Of a stretch of DNA of 64,000 bases, positions 35,741 through 49,660 are shown in pieces (within the stretch, counting starts at the first letter, position 1; each line of letters opens with the position of its first letter). Source of the DNA: Leptoclinus maculatus (taxonomy: Eukaryota > Chordata > Actinopteri > Perciformes > Stichaeidae); contig JAVDOI010000010.1 in the NCBI GenBank assembly GCA_032191485.1, positions 8,487,318 through 8,551,317 on the forward strand, in the 5' to 3' direction. The translations under genes were made by a program, and so were the position numbers. The notes below the pieces were generated by a model, which was not told the origin of the DNA, ran no database searches, and was given only the letters and a program-made list of their open reading frames with translations.

Positions 35741-37704
35741 GGACAATATATCAACATTGGACATTTTTTTTTATCTCCAATATCGGAATCGGCCCAAAAC
35801 TGATCAAGTGGGATTAAGGGGATCATTTGGTCTCTTAATTAACTTTACAGTAACTTTTAATCATCATTTTCCTTTAGATAAATAGAGTTTCAAAGAACCT
35901 ACATCAAAATGATTTCTAAACCACAAGATAAATCCCCCAAATGGCCTTCATGGTGAAATAAATAACGGACTTGTTTTTGAAATGTTCGTCACAGTTCACA
36001 GCTCCAGTAATCCCTCTGGACGGTGATGGCAGTAATGTTTGTAACAAATAGCAATCTTACCAGCTTCTCCCTCGTGCACCGTGGTCCTCAACCTTGTGTG
36101 ATAACACTTCATCAACTGTTCCTCTTTACCTTAATAGCTTCTCTACTCCTGTCCCCCAACACTCCAGTTTTCCTCTCTTCCTGCCACCTCCCTCCAGTTT
36201 CTCAGTATCTGAAGTAAATTGGGCTTTTCCATATTAGTAAAAAGGTGCCTCACAAGGTACAGTGGAGGTGGAGAAACACAGAGGCAGTGGGAGTATCGGG
36301 AAGGGCAATCTCTGAGCCTGGAGAGGAGAAATTCCCAGGGAAAACAGATGGCATTCCATACTTCATTAATCACCGGCCAGGATGACAGCTAGACTAAATT
36401 GGGAAGGCAGGGACCCTGATTCGGTCTCCATCAGCCTCCCTCCCCCTTTTGTCAGCCAGTCTTCTTTTACACACCTTCCTCCGTCTTCATCAGTTGGACT
36501 TTTCATCTCTCTCATTTTTCTTTGTCCCCTCCCACACCCACCTTGTCATTACTTGTCTCTACTCTACTTTCAACCACAACACCTTGTCCCCTCGTGAATC
36601 TCAGACAGACATTTTTCTCCACCAAATAGCACAGGTCCATTGCAACTGGGGTTGTATTTCTGGAACAGCTTCAGTAAAATGTGTGCACTGCACTTCCCTC
36701 CCAGAGATCATATGGCAATCTGTCGTGACCTGGACTGCGTGATCCTGTGTTACCAACCATCAACTATTTGTCTAGTTATGTATCTTTTTCTACAAATGCT
36801 AAAGTAAACCATATAAAAAGGTTTATGTAACCTAACCCTAACCCATCAATCACTGAGAGAAAGTTTACAATGTCAAGAATATACAGGACTTAATGAATAC
36901 AAAACAAATACAAGAGAAGTAATTTAATTAACTAATTAAAAAGCAGCTGCAGACTGGGGTTTAATGGTTGGTTATTAAGGATGTGAAGCGACCAATGGAT
37001 GCTCGGGATGCGCCGATTGGACGTTTTCAGTCCCGATACTGATTACTAGGCTCTTGGTAGGGCGCTATGAAATTAGTTTTTTTTATTTATTTTTTTCCAT
37101 TTTATTTATTCCCAAATTCTGTGTTTTCCATTTTAATTTTTCCGGATACGTTTAACCTGCTAACCCCGAGCACTTAGGAAAAAAAGCCTAAAATAACAAA
37201 CCCAAAATGAATGAAGAATAGCTACTCAACATAAGGCTCAAATGCATATTTCTTGTCACCTTTGATCGGCAACATATTATTATGTTATATTATATATATA
37301 TATATATTATCATTTCTCCTTGTATGGTTTCTTTGCGTGACTTAAAACATTGCTTTCTTAACTTTTTTTTTTTCTTAACAAAATATAGAATAATCTGTGA
37401 CTGCTTTTGATTGTTACTATTTTTACAATTAGCGCATGGAAAGCTGCACCAGATTTGTCATTCTAACTTTAATTAACATCCCCTCTCTGGTAAATCTCAT
37501 CTTCTGACCCTCACCTGTTTAACAGAAATGCACAAATCCCCACAAGTGCCGGCTGTTTGATGGATTAAGTCAGGGTGGGAGACCCTTGAGCCCGAGCTCC
37601 TTCATCATCCAGAGATCATTACCCTTGAAGAGACCCAGGAAACTGCATCACCCAAGTGTAGTTAGTTAGTGGTGTCCATGCAACAATGTTGTGCTCTTGC
37701 TCTA

Positions 37705-37830
37705 GCAGTGGTGTAATGTAACTAAGTATATTTAGGCTACTCAAGTACTGTACTTGTAATTAACTTTTTCAATTTTTCAATTTAATGTAACTTAATTATT
37801 TTACTCTACTTAAGGATGCCAGTTGTGGTT
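37705..37830 (+). repeat. Decayed cagtggtg-type repeat (hAT-like ends)
   Basis: It reads cagtggtgtaatgtaactaa, gtatattt, ctcaagtactgtacttgtaa, close to a ubiquitous fish MITE beginning CAGTGGTGGAAAGTAACTAAGTACATTTACTCAAGTACTG. The right terminus is not seen. Confidence 0.6.
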
Positions 37831-39698
37831 AATTAATAAGTCACATTTAAATATAGAAAACAAATGAATAAGTTATAGACTGTAAATTGATCATGCTCAA
37901 AAACGTTTGTTTTTTTTACCTTTTTTTACCAGATAAGATACGTCAGTTCTAGATAGATTACCACCAAAAGCTAAACATTTGTCATTTTGCGTTTGGATTT
38001 GGCCACTTTTAAGGGTTTGCCATTTCTAACATTAGATTTTTCTTTGAATTGGAATTAAAGTGTGATGAGCTACTGATTACATTCATCTCTCTTCTTCTGT
38101 CACTTTGCATGTTGTGATAAATTACAGGACATTGCGCACGAATGCTATCGTAGCCGAGAGCACAAGAGAGACAGAGACAAGAGACACCTCAAGCTCTGAA
38201 TGGCACTCAGCAAAGGGGGGGGGGAAGCGTGGCGCTCAGAAAACAGGGTCACAGATTTTGTAATGAGCCCATAATGTATTCAATTACACACTGACATGTT
38301 CTCTCCATCCTGACAACGGAAGCATGTGATGTGCCATTATTCCAAGGTCCTCTCAGGGTCAGTGTGAGTTAATTAAATAGTCTGTTTACCCCGATATAGA
38401 AATGTGTGGATGAACGGCTTCAGCAAGTTGTTTAAAATGATTTTTGATGGATGTGCCATTTTGATGTGAAAAGTGTGTGAAGATCAAAGTGGCACAAAAC
38501 GGCAAATTAGTGTAAATACATAAATTTAACGGCTGCAACTAGCGTTTTTCAAAACAATTAAAATTAACAAAAATTTAAAAAAAGAAGTTCAATAACAACA
38601 AAGTTCCAAGAGCTCATTGTGATCTATTCAAAGTGTTGGCTTCGTTCAACGAACAGTCTAAAGCCCAAAGATATTCAAGAAAACTAAGACATCCTCACAT
38701 AACAGAAGCTGAAATCAGCTTTTTGTTGGCAAATTAGAAATAGCATGATTACCTTCTCCTGGAATCATTTCTGCTTCTACAACTTGATGGCCCCGAAAGT
38801 CATTCAATCAACATTTCTTTAAAACGCCGCACTGAATGCTGTCCATTAAACTACAGGCTGTACTAACTGATAGTTTAAATCTTCTTCAATTGAGACGGAA
38901 ATATCCAATGCCGCGATTAAAGGCACTGAAGTCAAAAATAAGTCGTCGGCTGTTGTAAATGAGCACAGAGTTGTAATGTTGCCCCGTCTGCTGAGGGAAT
39001 AAAACCAATTACCCATGCTTGTAATCGGATTTCCGGAAGAAAAGACAGACAGCTTGTTCAGTGGCTGACCTAGTGGTTCTTTTTTCTGTGTGATCTTTAT
39101 TGCTGCATAAACTGAAGTGGATTAAAATCAAAAACCTCCTGAAAATCTTGTCTTTTCAGTGGTTCAACTTTTCACCTCGCTGCAGTGATGTACAGGTGCA
39201 CTTCAAGAAGCCATGACATGAGTGATGGTTGTGGTTACAGGTTCAATAGAGCACAAAACGGGCTTGACTCAACTAGAGTGGGCGGCAAATTGAGAAATGT
39301 TAGAGATTCATCAGATTTAAGTTATTTAATTGATATATTCATCATGTACGTCAGCAATTATTATTCTTTTGTTTACTACTTACAAATTGAATTAAGGAGA
39401 TAGAATTTTACTAGATTTTTAACAATTTATGTATTTATTTGTGTATTCACATCTAGTCTTTGATCATGAGGGTATATGCTAATGAGGTCTCTGTAGGAAG
39501 CTCCTCTCCACTGAGTGACCTTCTTCTCTGAATTGGACACATGCAACAAAACAGGAAGTGGAGGAGACGCTGACGGAACAGAGCAGAAAGTTAATGAACA
39601 GTCTTCACAGCTGACAGGAACCGTTTGTAGACACATGCACATACTGTAAATAGACAGATATACCAGCTGACATATACACAAACCATCCACATGAATGC

Positions 39699-39722
39699 AC
39701 ACACACACACACACACACACAC
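39699..39722. repeat. (AC)12 microsatellite
   Basis: A pure AC run. Confidence 0.95.
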
Positions 39723-42700
39723 GTATCAGCATCACCACTGACATTTCTGCAGCTCCTCATGCCCTCCCATTCATTTTTCTACTTTCTCCTCACCGTTAAC
39801 CAAAAAAAAAAAAAAGACATGGCTAGAGAGAACTAGACAGTGGGGAAATCAATCTGCTGTTTCTTAAGTCTTGAGGAAAAATAAGAGGGGGTGTGGTTGT
39901 TGGAGTAAGGTAGTTTGTCATTTTTAGATGCTTAATTAATTTCCCAGGTCGCTGAGGCTGAGGGCTGCAGGACTTAGAGGAAAGGAGGTAGTGACGGAGG
40001 GATGGAATAAAGGATGGTGAACAAAAGCCCTGATGAGGTTTGTAGAATGTTTCCCATCGACTTTAGATGTACCAAAGTTATGCAGGGAATGGGCTTCTAA
40101 GAATTGCATACAGTGCATGAATTTGTCAAAATTGCAATATGGCCCACTGACATTTTTAAATGACAGGAGACGCAATATTTGGCCAAATGTGTGTCAAAAT
40201 ACCAGTTTAAATTAGGACAAAATATTGTTGTGCTGCAGAATTGTCGTGGCCTACACATAACATTCTACAGACTTCAGGAAATATCTTTGTTTGGGAAAAG
40301 ATCCCTGAAAAAAAAAAAAAAGTTTAAAATGAAAAACCTCATCATGTTTTTCACTTAAAATGAGAATTATGATGGAAAAGTAATCATTCCCTCTAATGAG
40401 CAAATCATATCCCAACTGCAAAATCAGTCAAAAATAATCACTATTAGATATTCTTTTGCAATCGTTCCAGTGTGACATCATTACCGACAGCTGTGATGGA
40501 CAGCCGCTCTGAGTGGGGTCGCCGCGGGGTCAGAGGCTGAGGAAATGTACGTAGAGTAGGAATGTAGAGGAGAGAACTTTGAACTTTCCATATTCGTGAT
40601 TGTCCATTTCAAAACAGACTGTATATTGATCATACAGACTAACTGTATATTGATCAGTCTGGGGGGTCACATACAGTCACTGACCGGTGTCACTAGCTAG
40701 CTTAGCAACATTTCCCCTGGTTAGCCAGCACTGTCAGACCGCCGTGCGTGTTCATAGCAGAAACACAGGTAAACGTTTCCGAAACATGAATCACAAGTCT
40801 GTGGAAGAGAACATGCACCAATTTGATCATAAATATGTATAGAGGTATTATTGTTAGTTGTTGTGTCTTACATAGCAGCTGGGTGGCTCTCACGCTAAGT
40901 TGCTGCGCGGCTCGTAATTGGGTCGTGAGGAAGTGGAGACGTGTCGTTCATACAGTTTATGCTTGCTACCTTCATCTGGAGGGTAAATGAGTGAATGAAA
41001 TGCTGTTTGTTATAATCAATAACATGCATGTTTAGGGATATGATTAAGTCATGCATGTTGACATTTTGTTTTACAGATTTCAAACCGCGTTGGATTTACG
41101 GTAGGGTTCATCGTTTTCACTGTTATCCGGCTATCTAATCCAGCTTCATGGAGTACTCCTCTCGTTCTCTTCTGGGAGGCTGAATGACTGCACTGTTGAG
41201 TGGTATGAATGGACTGAAAAATTGGAAGTAAATAAAAGCCGTGTGCCTGCCGTACGTCTGGTGTGTAACCCTGCAGAGCGGAGGGTGGACGCCCGTGGAG
41301 CTGAAATATGGAGCTGTCAGGGAGAGGCACAAAGCAGCAGACAGAGGACACTGTGACCCAGCCAGGGAGTGTGCCGGTTTGGACTGTCTCACGTCTAATA
41401 TGTCTGTTCTTTTCTATCCCACCCTTGAATTAAACCATAGCTCGATCACTTTCTGGAATAAACAGCCACCATTGCAGAACAAATGCAGATAGGACTGCCA
41501 CTACAAAAAGGAAATCCATCAACAGGAGAGCCGAGAAAAGATGTCCACACATTTTAATTGAGAAGTAAATTCAACAAGCAGTGACTTCTTCAAAGTTATT
41601 ATAATAAGCATGTGCTCCTATACCAAATAAACCTTAAGTTGAACCTGTCAATTACGTACAGTGACTATGTCCCCGAATCAACTTCCTCCTGCTCTCAAAC
41701 TTCACTGTGTGCTGGAACTCTCAGACACAAGAATATTTGGGACGGTAATGAGATTTGCCTACTTGAACAACTCCACTTGAGTTGTCCTTAAAACTATTCT
41801 GAAGAATGAAGTGGTATTATTGTACAGTGGGCCCTCAAGACGCATAATAAAAGGTGAAAGCAAAATTGAAGGAAAAAATTGCATACTTTGAAGCACCAAT
41901 TGTTTGTTTTTTTAAGTATAGTTTACGTCCTGATGCAAATTGCTGTGAACATGACCATTAAAAACAAATATTGTTTTGTTCTCTGACTCAATTAGGATGC
42001 AAACTGATTTGTATTTGGCTACAACATCAAAAGAGGTGGGTTGGTTATGAAAAGCTACTTTGACATTACAGATGTCAGGAACCCAAGAAACGTCTTCGAT
42101 CACATCTCGACTATACAGTAAATATAACATGGATGTAAAAGAACGTAGACACTTCACAGCTAACACCTTTGGCTTAGCTGATTACATACAGATGTTTTGT
42201 ATAGGCTTTGCTTATGTACAGGCATAAAGCAACAAAGAGAACAAATGCAGCACCAGTGATCGTTACAACGATTAACAAAAAACCTATAAACCTGTAATAA
42301 ACCTGTCAGGACATGCTTCACACACACATAACGAAGCCCATTTTGAAGTTTAACATGCTCTGAGCAGATGATTTAGAACACAAGCCAGTGCATTGCGTTT
42401 CAAAATGGATGCTGAGGAGAGCACCGTCAGTCTGTTTAATACATCTCCTAATCAGAGTAATGGTTTAATCGATGTATCGAACCACTGGGATCGGGTTAAT
42501 GACAGTACTCTCCAGCAGCACAGGGATAAATCAACACTGAGGTTCCAGTGAGTCAATGATAGCACTAGTGTGCGTCTGTGTGTATCAGTGGTGAAACTGC
42601 CTAACTACATGATATAGTGGGAATATCCATATTCTTCACCGCCTACTAGCCAATGCATGTTTGCATGTTGAATAATTCTTCTTATGAAAAATTGCAGAGG

Positions 42701-42872
42701 TCGTCGTTCAGAATCTGAATACGAGAAGGCAAAGCTTATGCAGCAGGAGTTATCAGCAGTGCTGAATGGCAGGAAAGCAGAACCGGTGTTTGTGTGTCTG
42801 TGCATCCGAGCATATGTAGGGGAGTAAAGTACATGATTGTGTCAGCTACTTAAATGTGTAAATGCTTGCTTT

Positions 42873-42905
<33 letters not shown>

Positions 42906-42927
42906 GTGTGTGTGTGTGTGTGTGTAT
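42873..42927. repeat. (TG)n microsatellite with TA interruptions
   Basis: TG units interrupted three times by tatg, then a pure run to 42927. Confidence 0.95.
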
Positions 42928-44253
42928 GAGGAGAAGGTGGCGGGGGCACGTTGTGGCCAGGCGATAACAGCGATGAATGGCCCCGCCAAGTATCTAATGA
43001 AGCATTAGTGACAGACTGAGCGAGGACACTCTTCGCCTCCTCTGCAGCCGGTGCACTGGTTCCCATTTTTCATCCAGCGTGCGGCAGGATTCGACCGAAG
43101 ATAAAGGAATAAACAAGAGGTGTAGAGAGCCGCGTGGAGGCGACGCTTCTGACAAAACCCTTTGCTCGCCTAAAAAGGCGGTGGATTGTCAGCTCAGCAA
43201 AAGCATGAAAAAGGCGGCAAAACAATTTGGCATCTCATTTATTACGTTCGTTAAGCAAGGAGCGTTTGCAGAATATGCTAAATTCAGGATGTCTCCATGT
43301 ATCAGGAGTGACATTATTGGGTGTTGCCTGCATATCAGAATGGAGGTTTGTGGATGTGGACCAACTGGTAATCAAACACCAGAGATAGGTCCAGATAGGT
43401 CCAGTAAGAGTGGGGAGGCGAGCGCTGAGTTTCTCCATTTATTCTCCTCCACCTCCTCCATCAAATGGTAGGACGGGGGTCTCACCTGCAGTAATCTATA
43501 CACACCGATTACATATTACTGAAGAAAGCACAGTACGGATATATCTTTTAGAAGACAGCTGAAAAGGTGTGATGGAACTGCTAGTACCCAGAGCACGCTA
43601 AGCTTTGGAATAACTGTGCGGCATGGCAACATCTCAGCACAAGACGTGAAACTTCTGGACAAACCGCATCAAAAATATTGTGCAAAGAGCTACCATCCCT
43701 CTCTGAAATGTACACCAAACAAGATTCTACAAGACCTCATTCATGACAGTCACTACTTTACATGAACCTTTTAACTTGCGGACTTAGTTTAAAACACTAA
43801 AAAAAGTATTACCTAACATCATTTGTCTTTTTAAACTGCTTAATGCTCAGAATAAAACATACTGCAACGCTCATCACCTAAGAGTATACGTCACTGCACC
43901 TGATTCATTACAGCTGGGTTTACCTCATTCACGTCAGAAAGGTGCATTTATCAAACACATGACATCCCTCAGTAGGATACAACAATCCTTCTTGCGCTAT
44001 TTAATGCGTTTAGCTACAAAGTTAATTTATTAGAGCATCTCAAGTCCAAGAAGCAACATTTAGAAAAGGCCACATTAAAACCGAAACCCCCACTCATTTA
44101 CTGAAAACACCCACAGCTTAATCCAGCCAAGGAAGGAATATAAAGAACCATTTATCACAACAGAACATGTGCAATAATCATACACAGAGAGCCCCGGTGG
44201 GCCACAGAGCGAGCAGGGATGAGGAGGAAGGTGTTATTGAAATCAGCACCTAC

Positions 44254-44278
44254 CCGGTTTCTGCAGAGGAAGATCCAT
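44254..44278 (-). other. Candidate first coding exon on the minus strand (weak)
   Basis: On the minus strand an ATG at 44278-44276 is preceded 18-20 bases upstream by an in-frame TAA. It is followed by codons for MDLPLQKP and a split Gly codon, then CGG|gtaggt, a good splice donor. The upstream sequence (44279-44480) is CpG-rich against a CpG-poor background, as at a vertebrate promoter. The peptide is only eight full residues and I do not recognise it. No second exon could be confirmed, though an acceptor-like site with an open frame in the right phase lies near 43178 on the same strand. It may be chance. Confidence 0.2.
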
Positions 44279-44329
44279 GGATGTAGACAATGTCCCTTAA
44301 AGGCAGCAAAAAGCCACAATCCCACACTG

Positions 44330-44480
44330 GATTACGTGAATTTCGTGACAAATAATAACGTTCCTCCGCTGATATTTCGGCGAGGTTAATCTGTAAGTGT
44401 CTCGTAGCGCACTTCAGGCCTCCCCGTCCGATTATACGTTTTCAGTCCGCCGTAATTTTGGGAAATTGTTTTTCACCAAA
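44330..44480. promoter_or_regulatory. CpG-rich patch, possible promoter
   Basis: About a dozen CpG dinucleotides occur in roughly 150 bp (around tttcgg, ctcgtagcgc, gtccgat, tccgccg), while neighbouring kilobases have few. Unmethylated CpG clusters mark many vertebrate promoters. No TATA box is evident in the expected minus-strand position. Confidence 0.3.
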
Positions 44481-45968
44481 ACTCCAGATATCGTTGCAGC
44501 ATTACTGCTACATTCATTTGGATGAGGTCACGTTCTGGTCTGTTGACAGGGTTCTCCTTCCCACCTGGACAGGTGAGCGTTCTGCTGCAGCATGACGACA
44601 CGTGAAACACACGTGATTTGTTAAAACGTGCTTGTTTGTTAGTTGAAGGCTACTTTCACCTGGCTCACCTTGGGCCCACTTGGCACGTGCAATATCCTGT
44701 TTCAACACCCAAACTGCATGACATTCACTGCAATCCAGAGGGGCGCTGTTTTACCAAGTTAAAGGAACCCAATTGCAAATGTGGAGGAAATGGTCGTGGC
44801 AAGGCAATACAAAAAAATTAACCACGTGGCAAAGAAAATGTATAATATTATCTTTTTTAAAAAATGTATTATCGTGCTTTATGAAACTTACAATAATAAC
44901 TTAGACAATAGGCTGACTCTACTGCTCTTATAGGACAAAACACAACTGTGAGTTAAGAGTACTATGAGAAGGACACAAAGGGCCCAAACGGTCAAATGGA
45001 GGGCCCTAAACCTGGAGCCACAGTGTGAAGGGTCAATTCAAATGAAACATCTTCGCTTTGAAGTTTTCTTAACAAAGAGCCCATCATGACACTGTTATGA
45101 GTTTGAGATTCAATTTCGGTTCTATCTGGCGATAACCGGACTATCGGAGATCACAGAGGCGTTCAAAGACTGAGTTGCAAGTCTACAGTTCAGTTTACTT
45201 TATTTCACCAGGATGATCTCCTCAGTATTAATAATGCTTTGCAGGGAGTCCAACTCGTAATAAAAGTAAACAACACAAGTGCAGTAGTGTTCAATCTGAT
45301 GCACACAGTATGGATACTTAAATGTAGGAGTTTGAGGGAAAAAAAAGCAAAAAGACACATTTATGAGAAAAGGTCACGACATATAACAGGAAAAAAGATG
45401 TAACAAGTCAGAGTGAGATGATTGCTACTTTTTAAAATGTCACCTTTCTCGAGCTCAGCGTGCCATATGTGCTTTGGAGATCCCCCCTCCCCCCCCCCCT
45501 CACAATTCAGTCCACATCAGTCTCAAAGATGTAACAGTTGTGCATATTACAACAAATAACTTTCACATCTACATTTAATTGATTATATCTGGCTAATTGT
45601 GTCCAGTGTTAACCCCGGACCTCACATGATCAATAGGACCCATCAGGAACACGGGGTTTCTAGTACTCTCTACCTAAGCATTTCTCTCCCTTGATTCAGT
45701 GGACAAGGATGGGTAAACGGATGGAAGGTGCTTTATCTCCTTTTCAGTCAACCTCTTCTTCTTTTTCTACCCCCTCCTCCTCCTTCTCTCCGGCTCCTGC
45801 TTCGCCTCCTTAGCTTCTCCTCCAGAATGCAGACGAGTCAGGTGAAATGAGTAACGGCTGGCCGTTTCTGCTAGATCGACATACGTTACCAAACCATCCA
45901 TCAAGCAGCTGACAGCTCTCCGATGCCTTCTCCAGAGGAAGGGCCTCACCATTATGTGCTTCACACAT

Positions 45969-45970
<2 letters not shown>

Positions 45971-46004
<34 letters not shown>
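45971..46004. repeat. (AC)17 microsatellite
   Basis: A pure AC run. Confidence 0.95.
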
Positions 46005-46006
<2 letters not shown>

Positions 46007-49000
46007 AACCACAAACTCCCACAGAACCTCTCAAAAATCACCCATCAGCCATTTTGAGTTCTCTATGCAGAATTACGATGGTAGGTTTGGGACTGAGGGA
46101 GAGAGAGAGCTGGATAGAACGGTGCAAGAAAAACGCTGTTACAGCACAGGGATTGCTATAAAGCTGAAGCAGTGTTCTCTCTCTGTTGATGTTGTTATGC
46201 CATGGAATCAAATGGGAGCTGTATTGTGTTCTCCACCTGTGATGATTGGAAAGGAATCTCAGTGTTTCCCTCTCAGTTGGCTCAGAAAGGTTTGGTTATG
46301 ACAGCAGAATAGCCAGGCGTCAGCACACTCTCCAGTCCCCTCTTTAGAAAGCTCAGTGCACTGTGGCTGCAGATGTTTTACTGCTGCAACTATTTTAGCA
46401 ATGCTTTAGCAGGAGAGACTTTTCACTCCTGACTCTGATTTATACAAGTCTATGCTTTATCAAGCTCCTTCTCGTCTAATTTCTCTGTTTCTTGCTCTCT
46501 ATAACACATCACATATTCCAATGCCCAAGGGCCCAAAGCAATCATTCTTCCAATATGGTGAGTTTAATGTATATGGATATGCTACAGGTGCTTGAGAGAC
46601 ACTGGAAGTATCTCAAAGTGATTACATGAACTTAATCAGCAACATGAATCATAATCGAGTGGACTGTAAAAAACATGCTGAGCAATAAAGAAGAAAAACA
46701 GAGTTACTACTTACACAGTTGTTCATCATCATTATGTTCTCTTCTTCAATGCAATTTTCCTCAAAAGACAATAAATCTGAGAATTTGGACGATGAGAATA
46801 AATTCAAGGTCAGTTTACTCACTCAGCTGTCATGGAGAAAACCCTGTTTCCTCAAAATTACATTTGTATACTGCTAATTAGCTTTTTAAAATACGTAATG
46901 AGGATTCCTAATCGCTGCCTGCATTATGTTAAAGCATTATGTTTCCTTAATCAAGTGCTTTGAGTGCCTAAAAATAACGATGAAAGTTTTGTTTTTTTTT
47001 AGCTTTAGGTGCTCCAAGTGGAGAAAAAAAATACATTATCACTGAAAAATGTAGCAAATCCAAAATGAACATTTTAGGAAACTGGTAAATAGTAAACAAA
47101 ATGTCCTCATTATGGTGATATAAAATGTAATCTGGGCGATATTATGCTTCTTACAAAAAGTATTTGCTGTTTCAGACCAGTTGGATATAAATGTGATTTC
47201 TATTCTACGAGACAGAAACCAGAGCTTTCAACCATGGCACATAGTTTTCTTCAGCACGGTACGGATGAAAGCTCCAGAAAAAGCTGGGAGAGAGTCAAAC
47301 TATTACTTCCAAGGTCAAGTATGAACAATAAAGCATTTAAAAGTGAATTAAGGACTCCTTTTGGTTATTTACATGATTGGTGTCTATGTAAACAGTAAGC
47401 ATGATTGGCTGACACTGTAAGTATAACATATGGTATATAATGAAGATTTAATACTTAACAGAAATCAAGGTGCTCGTCAGAATCAGCTGAAAAAGTTGAG
47501 GAAGGGAGGAAATGTTTTGTACAAGTCCAATTTGTATTAAAACTGTGTTTACTGGACCTTTCAGCCATTCATATTTATGACGACACGGGGCAGACCTCAT
47601 CAAAGAATGTGACACATTTCTTCAGATTGTCTAGGTGTGAAAACATTGGTCCTGCTAAACAGCCACAGCCAGCAGCAATGTGTCATCCTATTTGACAACC
47701 AAAATAAATGAAATTGTGCATTCTTCACTGGCTGAACAGTGAGGTAAAAGGATCTTAGTTGGGTCCTTCATTTTGTTTTACTTCAGTGTTCTGAATCATA
47801 ATCTCTCCTGATATGAAACACTCAATAAAACAAGAGGGGAGCGAAATGTTTTTGATTGACGTTTTAATAAATCTTGCATCACTATGAAAAAGGATTTTTA
47901 TGGTATAAGGATTCATGTTCAGATGAATTATGGAGCTCAAGCAACTTTTCCCTTCCAGTCCGGTTCCCCTCAGTCTCTTAAAGGGTTCTGCAGACACCTG
48001 CTCCGACATGGAGCGCTGTCTCTTACTCCTGCCTTTCATGGGTGTTGATCAAAAAACATCATCAAATATCCAAGTGTATCATTTATTGCAGCTTTTATTC
48101 CAGTCTTGCTTGAATGAATGACTTGACATTTTATTCATCATTCCTTTCACAAAGCCACGCAACAGATGGTTTTATTGTGCAGTGTTAGTGGTGGATGATG
48201 TTAATACATATCTCATCTATATATTATAGATCGACCTGCTGCTGTTTTTGCCTTTTGTCTCCTGTTTTGCTTTGTTTGTTCAACTCCTTTGTTTGCGCCT
48301 GAGTTCTTTGTTTCGATACTTTCGAAAATTGTTTTAACTTTGTAAACACTTTATCCTAAATTGATTTCATTCATCATTTTAAGTGTTTTTACTGTCGTCT
48401 GTCTTTTGTGTCTTTCAAACAAATCACCAAAGTGTGAAGTTTTTTTATCATGACTCACGTCTAGACGATAATGTCTAGTCTGGACGTGCTTTAATGTTGC
48501 ACCTTTTTTAATAAAATGTCAAAGTCATGGTCCAATCTCGGCTGACAACCAATTCTCTGGCCAAAAGCACATCGAGCTCATCTAGCTGACCTCCTCCACT
48601 CCAGACTTTATGCTAATGCTAGGGATTGAGTGAAAACTAAAATAATGAATAATAACAAAATAATGAACGAGGCCACACCAACTCATCTCAAATCATCCTT
48701 CTCACATAATAAATAATACACGTACGAGTATGAATACAAGGAATGTATAGTAAACATAGCTGCTCAAAACCATCTTAAAGTATATTTGTATAACTTATTT
48801 TATACACCCAGTGTACAAATACACAGACCATGCAGTACAGACATAATAGTGAGAGGCAATACGATAATTCATGGGGCTAAAGCATCACTGTGTTGCAGTA
48901 TATCAGTGTTGTTATTTTACGATGTCCACCCTCCTGCAGAGAGAAGAGTCCTCCCTCTTAGAAATGAGGGGATGATCCCTCTCCATATCATTTAACTTAT

Positions 49001-49536
49001 GTATTGGTCACTCTGGCACATTATCGACTCGACTTAAAGCCGAAAGAGATGTGTGCTATAATAATAACCAGAGGGATTCTCATGTGCTGCTTTTGATGGA
49101 CAGAATCTTGGCGGTGGATTAGAGTCTAAAGTACAGAAGACAGTAATCACAGCTGCACAGGGAGGTCATTATTTGGTGAGCCAGTTCAATTATCTGCAGG
49201 ATATCTTTAAGGGCCAGGGCTGTAAAGTCTCCATTTCCTCTTTTTTTGAGACACACAACTTTGCTCATGACTGAGGCATTACATTGACACTGTGCATTCA
49301 CAGAGCAGGAAGAAAGGAAAGAGTGGATATGTATTATGGATCTGACCCGCTGGGGGACCCTGGGGCAAAAAATGAGTTGTGGGCCCCTGTTGACCCCCCA
49401 CATTCATCCCACTCTCTCTGCATCTCCAGATTGACTATGTGTCAGTTTGTGCTTGTTTGATTAGACACACTTTTATTTTGGAATATAAACTAAAATAATC
49501 TGTCCATCCCTTTTCTGCAGTTTATTCAGTCGCTGT

Positions 49537-49660
49537 GACAACAGGCTTGAACATGGTGGAGACATCCTCCCGGCTCTTCCTGGGGGATCTCAAGGTGCTT
49601 CCCAGTCCAGCTGCGACATGTAATCCCCTCTTGTGTATTTGGGGTCCCTCCCATCGTCTT
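49537..49660 (-). mobile_element. LINE 3'-end remnant (minus strand)
   Basis: The minus strand encodes GTPNTQEG, then CRSWTGKHLEIPQEEP and GGCLHHVQ. This follows the C-terminal end of a common fish LINE frame that reads GRPRTRWRD, then LAWERLGIPQEELEDVAGE. The + strand shows the matching cctgggggatctcaaggtgc. It is truncated and diverged, with no intact reverse transcriptase nearby. Confidence 0.6.

Noticed and set aside
36831..36844. Telomere-like cctaaccctaaccc
   Set aside because: About two and a half units only, too short to be an interstitial telomeric array.
42842..43066. Minus-strand frame MGTSAPAAEEAKSVLAQSVT
   Set aside because: It looks protein-like at first but runs into a translated CA repeat, with no donor site or recognisable family.
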